From: Alphaproteobacteria bacterium
Lineage (GTDB): Bacteria > Pseudomonadota > Alphaproteobacteria > Acetobacterales > Acetobacteraceae
Direction: 5' to 3'
Length of the DNA: 62,219 nt
NCBI GenBank assembly: GCA_020850755.1
Contig: JADZEB010000042.1
Location: forward strand, 1-62,219
The position numbers and the translations under genes are program-made. The notes under the pieces are model-generated. The model worked only from the letters and a program-made list of their open reading frames with translations. It made no database searches and had not been told where the DNA came from. This document shows, one piece after another, positions 16,706 to 25,549 of this stretch (position 1 is its first letter; every line of letters starts with the position of its first letter).

Positions 16706-19473
16706 TCTTGCCGCGCGGCGAAGCCGGTCCATTCCGGCAGGGCGGCGACCGCTTCGCGGATGCGCGCGGCGATGGTCGCGGCATCCGCCATCGTGCTGCC
16801 GGTCCCGGCTGCGCCCGGCGCGCCTGCCAGCAGCGCCTCGGCCGGCAGCGGCGGGCCGAACGCCACCGTGACCCGGTGCGGGCGCGGCCAGCGCGCGGTG
16901 CGCGGCATCGCCTCGAAGGTGCCGCTGATGCGCACCGGCACGATGGTAGCGCGCGTGGCGCGCACCAACTCGCCGATGCCGGGGCGGAACTCCTGCAGGC
17001 TGCCATCGGGCGAGCGCCAGCTTTCCGGGAACCAGCCCACCGCCTGGCCCTGCCGCAGGAAGCTCGCCGCCGCGCCGAGAGTGGCGGCGGTGGCGCGCTC
17101 ATCGACCGGGAAGATGTTCACGGCGCGGGCGAAGGCGCGGCGGACCGGGCCGCTGAATAGCCGGCCGCGATCGCCCGCCCAGCGCAGCCGGCGCAGCGTG
17201 TGCCAGTCGAGTGCCGCGGCCAGCACCGGCGGGTCGAGGTCGGAGAGGTGGTTCGCGGCGAGGATCATCGCGCCCTCGGCCGGCAGATGCTCGCGCCCCG
17301 ACACGCGCAGGCGGAAGAACAGGCGCATCAGCACGGCATTGAGCGCGCCGAGCGCGTAGCCGGCGAGCCGGTAGGCGAGGCCCGGCGGGGCCACCCAGCG
17401 GGCGAATTCCGGCCCCGGGTCGCCGACGATCTCGGTGCTGCGCTGTGCGTCGCCCGTCCCGCCGATACGCTTGGCGCCCAGCAGCAACAGATCGCGTAGG
17501 GTGGCGATCTCGGCGCCGTCCTCCTCGGTGAAGTGGATGTCGTGCCGCTCGGCCAGTTCCAGCGTCATGCTGACCCAGGCGAGCGAATCGATGCCGAGGT
17601 CGAGCGCGGGCGAGAGGTCGGGATGCAGCCGCTTGGCCGGGAACTTCTCGGCCAGCCACGCCCACAATGTGCGCGCCGGCTCCGTTTCCAGGAGCGCCGC
17701 ATCGGCGGCCGAGAGCGGGCGGTCGGCAAGCGCGCTGCGTCCGGCCAACGCATCCTCATACAGCGCCGGCAGGCGGAAGCGCTGCACCTTGCCGAGCCGC
17801 GTCTTGGGCAGGGGCTCGCGCACCAGGGCGAAGCCGGCGATGCGCTGGTAGGAGGGCAGGGTTTGCGCCGCCTCGGACAGGGCGATGCGGATCACATCCT
17901 CCTGGCGCGTGCCGGCAGCCTCGGCGGCGATGCGTTCGCTCCGCGGCAGCACCAGCGCCACCAGCGCGCCCTTGCGCTCCAGAAGCGCCATCTCGGCGAT
18001 GAAGGGGCTGGCGCCATAGATCTTCTCCAGCTCCTCGGGGAAGACGTTCTTGCCGCCCCCGAGCACGATCATCTCCTTCATCCGGCCGACGACGAAAACG
18101 AAGCCCTCGGCGTCGATGAAGCCGAGATCGCCGGTGCGGAACCAGCCATCGGCGGTGAAGGCCGCCGCCGTCGCCTCGGCGTTGTTGCGATAGCCGGTGA
18201 ACAGCGAGGGGCCGCTGCACTGGATCTCGCCCACGCCTTGCCCGTCGGGCTCGGCGATGCGCAGCGCGATGCCGGGCAGGGCGGTGCCCTCGCTGCCGAT
18301 GCGCACCTTGCCGTGGCGGTTGTTGGTCAGGATCGAGGCGGTCTCGGCCAGGCCGTAGCCCGACAGCACCTCCCAGCCCAGCCCCTCCAGCGTCCAGATC
18401 AGCTCGGCCTCGAACTTGGCTCCGCCCGAGGCGAGCAGGCGCAGATCGGGGGCAAGGTTGCGGTGCACGCTCCCGAACAGGCGGCGGCCGAGGCGCAGGC
18501 CGAAGCGGCGGCGGAGGAGGATCGAGGCGCCGAGCATGGCGCCGAACAGCCGCCGCGCCAGCCCCCCGCGCGCCGCCACCCGCCCGGCGATGCCGGTGGC
18601 GAGCGCGGCATAGAGGCGCGGCACGCCCAGCATCACCGTGCAGCGCCCGCCCTTGAGTGCCGCGACAAGCTGGGGGCCGGTGACCGCCTCGGGCAGCACC
18701 AGCGTGGCCCCGATCGCGAGCGTGGTCAGCAAGCCCACCGTCAGCGGATAGACATGGTGCAGCGGCAGGGGCAACAGCACGCGGTCGGTGGCGTCGACCA
18801 GGCCCTGGCTGGCGAGGCTGCGCACATTGTGCAGCAGGTTGGCGTGCGTCAGCGTGAAGCCCTTGGGCCGTCCGGTGGTGCCCGAGGTGTAGACAAGCAG
18901 CGCCTCGGCCCCGGCATCGAACGCGGGGAGGGCGGCCTGGGGCGCGTCGAGCAGCGCGCGCCAATGCGTCTCGGCGCTGCCGGGCGCAGGCGGGTCGAGG
19001 GTGAACAGCGTCAGCGCCGCGCCGTCCGGCAGCGCCCGCAGCCGGGGCGCGTGGGCGGCGGCGGTGAAGGCGATCGCGGCGCCGCTGTCGGGCATCAGGG
19101 TGGCGATCTCGGCATCGGTCAGCACATCGTCGAAGGCGATAGAGAGCGCGCCGGCGGCGAACAGGGCCAGCCGCACCGTGATCCAGTCGGCGCTGTTGGG
19201 CCCGAACAGCACCACCGGCACGCCCGGCCCGATCCCGCGCGCGGCCAGCGCGCCGGCCAGCGCGACTGCCTCCTGGCCCAGCTCGGCATAGCTCAGTGTC
19301 TCGGTGCGATCGCCCTGGACCGAGACGATCGCCGGATGCTCCCCATGCGCGGCAAGCGCCAGCACCAGAGCCTTCACGCCCGCCTTCGGATCGGCCACCG
19401 CCATGCCGGTAGGCAGCGCGCCGGGCGGGGCGGCGCTCTGGCCTGGCGCGGTCGGGGCGGCGGGGGCAGGCAT
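16702..19473 (-). CDS. Three-domain acyl-CoA/ACP synthetase - acyl carrier - PlsC acyltransferase fusion
   Basis: A 923-residue protein. Residues ~25-540 are an AMP-forming ligase domain, with P-loop YTSGTTGRPKGFTLTH, 'LSGYGLAETASILT' and 'WFRTGDLGFIDAEGF'. Residues ~595-660 form an acyl-carrier domain with LGIDSLAW, where Ser630 would carry phosphopantetheine. Residues ~700-923 are a PlsC-type acyltransferase with NHLSDLD (His742) and FPESWRSPDG in place of the usual FPEGTRS. It could activate a fatty acid, hold it on its own carrier and transfer it to a lysophospholipid, like E. coli Aas in a different domain order. It has no operon partner; the RidA gene converges on it. Confidence 0.88.
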   Translation of the reverse strand: MPAPAAPTAPGQSAAPPGALPTGMAVADPKAGVKALVLALAAHGEHPAIVSVQGDRTETLSYAELGQEAVALAGALAARGIGPGVPVVLFGPNSADWITVRLALFAAGALSIAFDDVLTDAEIATLMPDSGAAIAFTAAAHAPRLRALPDGAALTLFTLDPPAPGSAETHWRALLDAPQAALPAFDAGAEALLVYTSGTTGRPKGFTLTHANLLHNVRSLASQGLVDATDRVLLPLPLHHVYPLTVGLLTTLAIGATLVLPEAVTGPQLVAALKGGRCTVMLGVPRLYAALATGIAGRVAARGGLARRLFGAMLGASILLRRRFGLRLGRRLFGSVHRNLAPDLRLLASGGAKFEAELIWTLEGLGWEVLSGYGLAETASILTNNRHGKVRIGSEGTALPGIALRIAEPDGQGVGEIQCSGPSLFTGYRNNAEATAAAFTADGWFRTGDLGFIDAEGFVFVVGRMKEMIVLGGGKNVFPEELEKIYGASPFIAEMALLERKGALVALVLPRSERIAAEAAGTRQEDVIRIALSEAAQTLPSYQRIAGFALVREPLPKTRLGKVQRFRLPALYEDALAGRSALADRPLSAADAALLETEPARTLWAWLAEKFPAKRLHPDLSPALDLGIDSLAWVSMTLELAERHDIHFTEEDGAEIATLRDLLLLGAKRIGGTGDAQRSTEIVGDPGPEFARWVAPPGLAYRLAGYALGALNAVLMRLFFRLRVSGREHLPAEGAMILAANHLSDLDPPVLAAALDWHTLRRLRWAGDRGRLFSGPVRRAFARAVNIFPVDERATAATLGAAASFLRQGQAVGWFPESWRSPDGSLQEFRPGIGELVRATRATIVPVRISGTFEAMPRTARWPRPHRVTVAFGPPLPAEALLAGAPGAAGTGSTMADAATIAARIREAVAALPEWTGFAARQD

Positions 19474-19681
19474 GGCGGTAGCTCCGGCAGGACATGCGGC
19501 GGCGTGAAAGGCTCGGCGCCGGCGCAGGATAGCGGCTCGGGCTTGAACGATGAAAGCATCCGCGTTTACCCGGCGTTAACCCGCGTCGCGTCAGATTCAC
19601 GATTGCGCGCCGTATCCGGTCCTGCGGGAGGTGGGACAGGGCCGGACAGCAGGGGCGCGGACCTGGCATTTGGGGGGAACC

Positions 19682-19900
19682 ATGCCGAACGACCTGGCCG
19701 GCATCACTGTGCCGGCTCGCACCGCGAGCTCGACCGACGGGGTCCGGCTCTGCCTGATGCACCTGGCTCAAGAGGCCGAGCAGCTTGGCCTGCCGATCAC
19801 CGCGCGCCTGATCGCCGCCGCCGCCCGCTCGGCGGGAGAGGAGGCGTTCCTGGATCTGGGCGCGGTGCAATCCACGACCCGGCCCATCATAGCTTCCTGA
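19682..19900 (+). CDS. Small hypothetical protein
   Basis: A 72-residue protein starting at 19682, with a G-rich run (ggggggaa) just upstream. Residues 22-50 are helical and amphipathic (LCLMHLAQEAEQLGLPITARLIAAAARSA broken here at LGLP). Short alphaproteobacterial proteins with an 'LA.EA..LGL...A.LIA.A' pattern exist, but I cannot name the family. It lies between the divergent acyl-ligase fusion and the lyase gene. Confidence 0.5.
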   Translation: MPNDLAGITVPARTASSTDGVRLCLMHLAQEAEQLGLPITARLIAAAARSAGEEAFLDLGAVQSTTRPIIAS

Positions 19901-19995
19901 AGGGCTGTCCGGACCGGCGGGCCGCCTTGGCGCGGCGCGGCGGGATGTGATTGGATCGGCGGCATGCGGGGGCACCATCGGCCCTCGCGGGGGAG

Positions 19996-21393
19996 ATGCC
20001 GCCGGTGCCATCCACAGCCCTGGAATCCGCGATTTTCCGTGACATGTTCGGCACGGCGCCGATGCGCGCGCTGTTCGCCGACGAGGCCCTTGTCGAGCGT
20101 TACCTGGAGGTCGAGGCAGCGCTCGCCCGCGCCCAGGCCCAGCTCGGCCTGATCCCGGCCGAGGCGGGGGCGGCTATCTCGGCCGCTGCGGCGCGCGGGC
20201 GCAGCATGATCGACCTGCCCGCGCTCAAGCGCGAGACCGAGCTGGTGGGCTATCCGATCGTGGCCCTGGTGCGCCAGCTTGCCGCCGCCGCCGGCCCGGA
20301 AGCGGGCGGCTATGTCCATTGGGGCGCCACGACCCAGGACATCATGGACTGCGCCACCGTGCTCCAGGTGCGCGCCGCGCTCGCCCTGGTCGAGGCCGAG
20401 CTGGCCACGCTGCGTGCCATCCTGGCCGGCCTCGCCGCCCGCCACCGCGACACGCTGATGCCCGGGCGCACCCACCTCCAGCATGCGCTGCCGGTGACCT
20501 TCGGCTACAAGGTGGCGATCTGGCTCGCCGCCCTCGACCGCCATGCCGAGCGGCTGGCCCAGCTTCGCCCGCGCGTCGAGCTGGTGCAGTTCGGCGGCGC
20601 TGCCGGCACGCTGGCCTCGCTCGGCGCCGAGGCGGGGCTCGCCACCCGGCGCAAGCTCGCCCGCGAACTAGGGCTCGGCGAGGCCGACATCACCTGGCAC
20701 GTCGCCCGCGACGGTCTGGCCGAGGCGGTGGGCCTGCTTGCGTTGATCGGCGGCACGCTCGGCAAGGCGGCCTACGACATCATGCTGATGATGATGAACG
20801 AGCTGGCCGAGGCGTTCGAGCCGTTCGCGCCCGGCCGTGGCGCCTCCTCGACCATGCCGCAGAAGTTCAACCCGATCTGCTGCGAGGCGATGCTGGCCTG
20901 CGCGCGGATGCTGCGCAGCCGCGCGGGCGAGATGCTGGACGCCATGGTGGCCGATTTCGAGCGCGCCACCGGCCCCTGGCACATGGAATGGGTGGCGCTG
21001 CCGGAAGCCTTCATCATGGCGGCCGGCTCGCTCGCCCAGGCGCGGTTCCTGTTCGCCGGGCTTTCGGTGCAGCCGGCACGCATGCGCGCCAACCTCGACC
21101 TCACTGGCGGACTGATCGTGGCCGAGGCGGCGATGATGGCGCTCGCCCCGCATACCGGCCGGGGCGAGGCGCACGAGATCGTCTATGGCGCCTGCCGCCG
21201 CGCGGCTGCCGAGCAGCGACCTCTCGCCGCCCTGCTGGCCGAGACGCCGGAGGCGACTGCGCACCTTTCCCCCGAGGCGATCGCCGCCGCGCTCGATCCG
21301 GCCAACTATGTCGGCGCCGCGCCCGTGATGGTGGACCGTGTGCTGGCGCGCCATCCCCGACCGCACCCGGTCAGTGCAGGAGACGCAGCATGA
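19996..21393 (+). CDS. Class-II fumarase/aspartase superfamily lyase (3-carboxymuconate cycloisomerase-like)
   Basis: A 465-residue mostly helical enzyme. The superfamily signature is GRGASSTMPQKFNPICCEA at about 280; two other conserved regions are YVHWGATTQDIMDC (near 107) and 'GRTHLQHALPVTFGYKVA' (near 157). The pattern best fits PcaB-type 3-carboxy-cis,cis-muconate cycloisomerase or a related adenylosuccinate lyase-like branch. No other protocatechuate-pathway genes are present, so the substrate is open. The ATG at 19996 has GGGGGA just upstream. It overlaps the channel gene by ATGA, so the two are translationally coupled. Confidence 0.88.
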   Translation: MPPVPSTALESAIFRDMFGTAPMRALFADEALVERYLEVEAALARAQAQLGLIPAEAGAAISAAAARGRSMIDLPALKRETELVGYPIVALVRQLAAAAGPEAGGYVHWGATTQDIMDCATVLQVRAALALVEAELATLRAILAGLAARHRDTLMPGRTHLQHALPVTFGYKVAIWLAALDRHAERLAQLRPRVELVQFGGAAGTLASLGAEAGLATRRKLARELGLGEADITWHVARDGLAEAVGLLALIGGTLGKAAYDIMLMMMNELAEAFEPFAPGRGASSTMPQKFNPICCEAMLACARMLRSRAGEMLDAMVADFERATGPWHMEWVALPEAFIMAAGSLAQARFLFAGLSVQPARMRANLDLTGGLIVAEAAMMALAPHTGRGEAHEIVYGACRRAAAEQRPLAALLAETPEATAHLSPEAIAAALDPANYVGAAPVMVDRVLARHPRPHPVSAGDAA

Positions 21394-22337
21394 TCCGCCG
21401 CCGTGCGACCTTCGACCGAACCTGGCGGCGCGCGGTTCTTTTCACCATGACGCTGAACGGGCTGATCGCGCTTGCGCTGCGCGGCGAGGATTCGTTGTTC
21501 GCCGGCGTGAATATCGTCGTCGCGGTGATCGGCTTCGGCTTCTACTACCTTCTGTTCCCGGGCAGCCTTGCCTTTGCCGTGGGGCTGTCGAACTTTCTCG
21601 GTGTCTACACCTGCCTGTTCGTCTTCTTCGTCGAGACCAATTTCCAACCCCTGCCGCACTGGGCGGTGCATCTCGGCTTTGTGATGCCGGTCGTATCGTT
21701 CCTGGTGGCGACGTTGATCCAGCGCAGCAAGATCGAAGCCATCGTCAGGTCCGACCGGCTGCACAGCACCGGCCATTTCCGCACGGTGCTCGGCTGGACG
21801 ATTCCAATGATCGGCGTGGGCGCGGCCACTTTCGCGCTGCCCGAGGCCAGGCTGTCGCCGCAGACCGAGATCCTGCTGTTTCTGCTGGCCCAGGGGGCTA
21901 TATCGGCTCTGGTCGCCTTCGTCTCCGACGATGTGACCATGTTCCTGCTCGACAGCGAGATCCTGTTCCAGAGCTTCTTCGAGCGCATCCGGATGCTGGC
22001 TATTCCGGCCTTCGCCTTCCTGACCTTCTACTCGCTCCTGGTGATCATCTTCGCCTGCGTCTACCGGATCATGGACACGGCGCTGCCGGTTCCGCATTTC
22101 ACGATCCTGAACGAGCGGCGGATCATCAGTTTCGGCGAGGCGATCCACTTCTCGATCGTGACCATGAGCACCGTGGGCTATGGCGATATCGTCCCGGTCG
22201 AGCCTGCGGTGAGGGCCGTCGCGACGTTGCAGGTCGTGATCGGGCTGCTGCTGCTCTTGTTCGGCTTCACCGAATTGCAGCGCGCCGCCGAGGCCCATGC
22301 CGAGCGGACCCGCCGCCGGGGCGAGACGCAGGAGTGA
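21390..22337 (+). CDS. Potassium-channel-like membrane protein with a TVGYGD filter
   Basis: A 315-residue protein. The K+ selectivity filter TVGYGD is at residues 261-266 within SIVTMSTVGYGDIVPV, followed by the last helix (LQVVIGLLLLLFGFTEL). Upstream there are about six more hydrophobic segments at ~17-30, 38-58, 60-82, 92-112, 135-152 and 168-185, and the long helix before the pore at ~215-240. That is more than a simple two-helix channel, and no S4-like Arg ladder is obvious. The C-terminus is short and polar. The start overlaps the lyase stop (ATGA). The linkage of a channel to a lyase is unusual. Confidence 0.85.
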   Translation: MIRRRATFDRTWRRAVLFTMTLNGLIALALRGEDSLFAGVNIVVAVIGFGFYYLLFPGSLAFAVGLSNFLGVYTCLFVFFVETNFQPLPHWAVHLGFVMPVVSFLVATLIQRSKIEAIVRSDRLHSTGHFRTVLGWTIPMIGVGAATFALPEARLSPQTEILLFLLAQGAISALVAFVSDDVTMFLLDSEILFQSFFERIRMLAIPAFAFLTFYSLLVIIFACVYRIMDTALPVPHFTILNERRIISFGEAIHFSIVTMSTVGYGDIVPVEPAVRAVATLQVVIGLLLLLFGFTELQRAAEAHAERTRRRGETQE

Positions 22338-22467
22338 ACCCGCGCCCCGCCCCGCCCGAATGGCGTCGCCTGCCCGCCCGAATTGCGTCATAGTCCGCCC
22401 CTATCCATAACCGGGGCACCGGGCCCGCCGGTGCCGCACACTCGCTCCCCCGAGGGTGTCGCGTTCC

Positions 22468-23532
22468 ATGAAGATTCTCCTTACCGGCGGCCTGGGCTTC
22501 ATCGGCTCGGCCGTTGTCCGCCACCTGATCGCCGACAGCGCGCACAGCGTGGTGAATATCGACAAGCAGACCTATGCCGCCAGCCCAGAGGCGCTGGAGG
22601 GCGCGCTGAACCATCCGCGCCACCTTCATCTGCGTGCCGACATCACCGATGCGGCGGCGATGGCGCAGATCTTCGCCACGCACCAGCCCGACGCGGTGAT
22701 GCACTTGGCCGCCGAGAGCCATGTCGATCGCTCGATCGACGGGCCGGCGCCCTTCATCAGCACCAACATCCTCGGCACCTATGTGCTGCTGGAGGCGGCG
22801 CGCGCCTACCTTGCCCAGAACCCTGCCAAGCGTGCCGACTTCCGCTTCCACCACATCTCGACCGACGAGGTGTTCGGCGACCTGCACGAGGGCGATCCGC
22901 GCTTCACCGAGGACAGCCCCTACAATCCGCGCAGCCCCTATGCCGCCTCCAAGGCGGCGTCGGATCACCTGGTGCGCGCCTGGGGCGCCACATACGGGCT
23001 GCCGGTGATCGTCTCCAACACCTGCAACAATTACGGTCCCTGGCAGTTCCCCGAGAAGCTGATCCCGTTGGTGACACTGAACGCGCTCGAAGGCGGGCCG
23101 CTGCCGGTCTATGGCGAGGGCGCCAACATCCGAGACTGGATCTATGTCGATGACCATGCCCGCGCCCTGCGCGCGGTGATCGAGCGAGGGACGGTGGGCG
23201 AGACCTACTGCCTCGGCGCGGAGGCCGAGAAGCGCAATATCGAGGTCGTGCGCGCGATCTGCGCCACGCTCGATGAACTCGTGCCCGATCCGGCCGGCCC
23301 GCGCGAGCGGCTGATCACCTTCGTCAAGGACCGGCCGGGGCATGATTTCCGCTACGCGATCGATCCGGCCCGCGCCCAGGCGGCACTCGGCTGGCGGCCG
23401 GCCGAGACCTTCGCCAGCGGGCTCAGGCGCACGATCCGCTGGTATCTCGACAATCGCGCCTGGTGGCAGGCGATCCGCGCCCAGCGCTATGGCGGCGAGC
23501 GGCTCGGCACCGCGCCGCGTCCGGCCGCCTGA
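22468..23532 (+). CDS. rfbB: dTDP-glucose 4,6-dehydratase
   Basis: A 354-residue extended SDR (RmlB/RfbB), which converts dTDP-glucose to dTDP-4-keto-6-deoxyglucose. The NAD-binding [11 protein letters not shown] is near residue 7, '[17 protein letters not shown]' follows, and the active-site Tyr158 and Lys162 are in [12 protein letters not shown], with '[11 protein letters not shown]' carrying the dehydratase Asp/Glu. The start MKILLTGG is the family start; a GTG four codons upstream is possible. It is the first gene of a four-gene sugar-nucleotide operon. rmlC and rmlD are absent, so the product is probably not dTDP-rhamnose. Confidence 0.95.
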   Translation: MKILLTGGLGFIGSAVVRHLIADSAHSVVNIDKQTYAASPEALEGALNHPRHLHLRADITDAAAMAQIFATHQPDAVMHLAAESHVDRSIDGPAPFISTNILGTYVLLEAARAYLAQNPAKRADFRFHHISTDEVFGDLHEGDPRFTEDSPYNPRSPYAASKAASDHLVRAWGATYGLPVIVSNTCNNYGPWQFPEKLIPLVTLNALEGGPLPVYGEGANIRDWIYVDDHARALRAVIERGTVGETYCLGAEAEKRNIEVVRAICATLDELVPDPAGPRERLITFVKDRPGHDFRYAIDPARAQAALGWRPAETFASGLRRTIRWYLDNRAWWQAIRAQRYGGERLGTAPRPAA

Positions 23533-23573
23533 AGCGCATCCGGCCGCGACATTCCCACGGGAGAGAGGCATCC

Positions 23574-24449
23574 ATGAAGGGCATCGTGCTCGCCGGCGGC
23601 TCCGGCACGCGGCTCTATCCGCTGACGATCGCGACCTCGAAGCAGCTCCTGCCGGTCTTCGACAAGCCGATGGTCTACTACCCGATCAGCACGCTGATGC
23701 TGGCCGGCATCCGTGACATACTGGTGATCACCACGCCCGAGGACGGGCCGCAGTTCCAGCGCCTGCTGGGCGATGGAGCGGCGCTCGGGCTGAACATCGC
23801 CTACGCGACCCAGGCCAGGCCCGAGGGCATCGCCCAGGCGTTCCTGATCGGGCGCGACTTCATCGGCGGGGCGCCGTCGGCGCTCGCGCTCGGCGACAAC
23901 ATCCTCTACGGCGATTCCTTGGGCGCGGTGCTCAAATCGGCGTCCGAGCCGCGCCTGGGCGCCACCGTTTTCGCCTACTGGGTGCGCGATCCGGAACGCT
24001 ATGGCGTCGCCGAGTTCGACACCGAGGGCCGCGCCGTCTCGATCGAGGAGAAGCCCAAGGCGCCGAGATCGAACTGGGCCGTGACGGGCCTTTACTTCTA
24101 CGACAGCGAGGTGGTGGACATCGCCGCCAGCATGAAGCCCTCGGCGCGCGGCGAGCTCGAGATCACCGACGTGAACAGGATCTATCTCGCGCGCGGGTCC
24201 TTGCGCGTGGAGCGGCTCGGGCGCGGCTATGCCTGGCTCGATGCCGGCACGCCGACCAGCCTGTTGCAGGCTTCCGTGTTCGTGCAGACGATCCAGGAGC
24301 GCCAGGGCCTCAAGATCGCCTGTCTCGAGGAGATCGCCTACCGCATGGGCTTCATCGATGCGGGCCAGCTTGGCCGCTTGGCGCACCGGCTGCGCAACAC
24401 CGAGCTCGGCCAGTATCTCACCGACGTGGCCGAGGGCCGCGCGCAATAG
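23574..24449 (+). CDS. rfbA: Glucose-1-phosphate thymidylyltransferase
   Basis: A 291-residue nucleotidyltransferase (RmlA/RfbA), which makes dTDP-glucose from glucose-1-phosphate and dTTP. The start [18 protein letters not shown] is the canonical nucleotide-binding motif. '[25 protein letters not shown]' and '[10 protein letters not shown]' are conserved, and '[20 protein letters not shown]' is the sugar-binding region. It follows rfbB by 41 bp and has a GAGAG site just upstream. It supplies the substrate of rfbB and, through it, of the epimerase and aminotransferase encoded next. Confidence 0.96.
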   Translation: MKGIVLAGGSGTRLYPLTIATSKQLLPVFDKPMVYYPISTLMLAGIRDILVITTPEDGPQFQRLLGDGAALGLNIAYATQARPEGIAQAFLIGRDFIGGAPSALALGDNILYGDSLGAVLKSASEPRLGATVFAYWVRDPERYGVAEFDTEGRAVSIEEKPKAPRSNWAVTGLYFYDSEVVDIAASMKPSARGELEITDVNRIYLARGSLRVERLGRGYAWLDAGTPTSLLQASVFVQTIQERQGLKIACLEEIAYRMGFIDAGQLGRLAHRLRNTELGQYLTDVAEGRAQ

Positions 24450-24471
24450 GCGCCAGGAGCGGGCAGGGGGC

Positions 24472-25485
24472 ATGGGCGGAACGGACGACATCGCGGACTG
24501 GAACGGGCGGCGGGCGCTGATCACCGGGGGCGCGGGCTTCCTTGGCAGCAACCTTGCGCACGCTCTGCTCGCGCGCGGGGCGCAGGTGACGCTGCTCGAT
24601 TGCATGCTGCCCAACTATGGCGGCAACCCCGCCAACCTTGCGGGCATCGCGGAGAGCCTCGATTGGCGGCGCGAGGATCTGCGCGCGCTCGATCCCGCCG
24701 CGCTCGATGCGCTTGTGGCCGGCCAGGACGCGGTGTTCCATCTCGCCGCGCAGACCAGCCACATGGACAGCATGGCCGACCCGCTGACGGATCTGGCCAT
24801 CAACGCCACCGCGACGCTCTCCCTAGTGGAGGCGATGCGCCGCGCCGCGCCGCGCGCGCGCCTTGTCCATGCCTCGACGCGGCAGGTCTACGGCCCGCCG
24901 CAGCGCCTGCCGGTGGATGAGAGCCACCCGCTCAATCCGCCCGACTGCAACGGCGTGGCCAAGCTCGCCGGCGAGCAGTATGCGCTGCTCTATGCCCGCG
25001 TGCACGGCCTGCCCGCCACCGCGCTGCGCCTGACCAACTGCTACGGCCCGCGCATGCGGGTGAAGGATGCGCGCCAGACCTTCGTCGGCGTTTGGGTGCG
25101 CCTTGCGCTCGAAGCCAAGCCGTTCGAGGTGTGGGGCGGGGATCAGCTGCGCGACTTCACCTATGCGGGCGATGTCGCCGCCGCGATGCTGGCCGCCGCC
25201 GCCGCGCCGCCCGGGCGCGTCGCGGGCCGTGCCTTCAACCTCGGTGGCTTCCCGCCTGTCTCGCTTGCCGCGCTGGCGGAGCTCGTCATTGCCGCCTCGG
25301 GCAGCAAGGCTGGCTTCGTGACCAGGGAGTTCCCGGCCGAGCGGCGCAAGATCGACATCGGCAGCTACCAGGCCGACGACAGCGCCTTCCGTGCCGCCAC
25401 CGGCTGGGCGCCGGCGGTTGACTTGGCGGCGGGCCTTGCGGAAACCTTCGCCTACTACCGCAGCCGGCTTGCCGCCTATCTGTGA
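24472..25485 (+). CDS. NAD-dependent epimerase/dehydratase family protein with Tyr-to-Asn at the active site
   Basis: A 337-residue extended SDR. The Rossmann motif GGAGFLGSNLAHAL is near residue 18, and 'DAVFHLAAQTSHMDSM' and 'HASTRQVYGPPQRLPVDES' follow. Where sugar-nucleotide SDRs carry YxxxK, this one reads NGVAK (Asn160, Lys164), so the usual proton-donor Tyr is missing. Related open-reading frames in other bacteria, as I recall, also show NGxxK here, so this may be a real subfamily. It begins 22 bp after rfbA. It presumably acts on dTDP-4-keto-6-deoxyglucose or a product of it. Confidence 0.85.
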   Translation: MGGTDDIADWNGRRALITGGAGFLGSNLAHALLARGAQVTLLDCMLPNYGGNPANLAGIAESLDWRREDLRALDPAALDALVAGQDAVFHLAAQTSHMDSMADPLTDLAINATATLSLVEAMRRAAPRARLVHASTRQVYGPPQRLPVDESHPLNPPDCNGVAKLAGEQYALLYARVHGLPATALRLTNCYGPRMRVKDARQTFVGVWVRLALEAKPFEVWGGDQLRDFTYAGDVAAAMLAAAAAPPGRVAGRAFNLGGFPPVSLAALAELVIAASGSKAGFVTREFPAERRKIDIGSYQADDSAFRAATGWAPAVDLAAGLAETFAYYRSRLAAYL

Positions 25486-25549
25486 CTTCACCCGCCGCAT
25501 CCGCCAGCGCCCGCGCCATCGCCGGTGCGCCGATCCAGGAGCCGCCAGC

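Noticed and set aside
20319-22337. A 672-codon frame that would fuse an extra N-terminus to the channel
   Set aside because: The first 357 codons overlap the lyase out of frame and are Arg-rich shadow; the channel starts at 21390 with ATGA.
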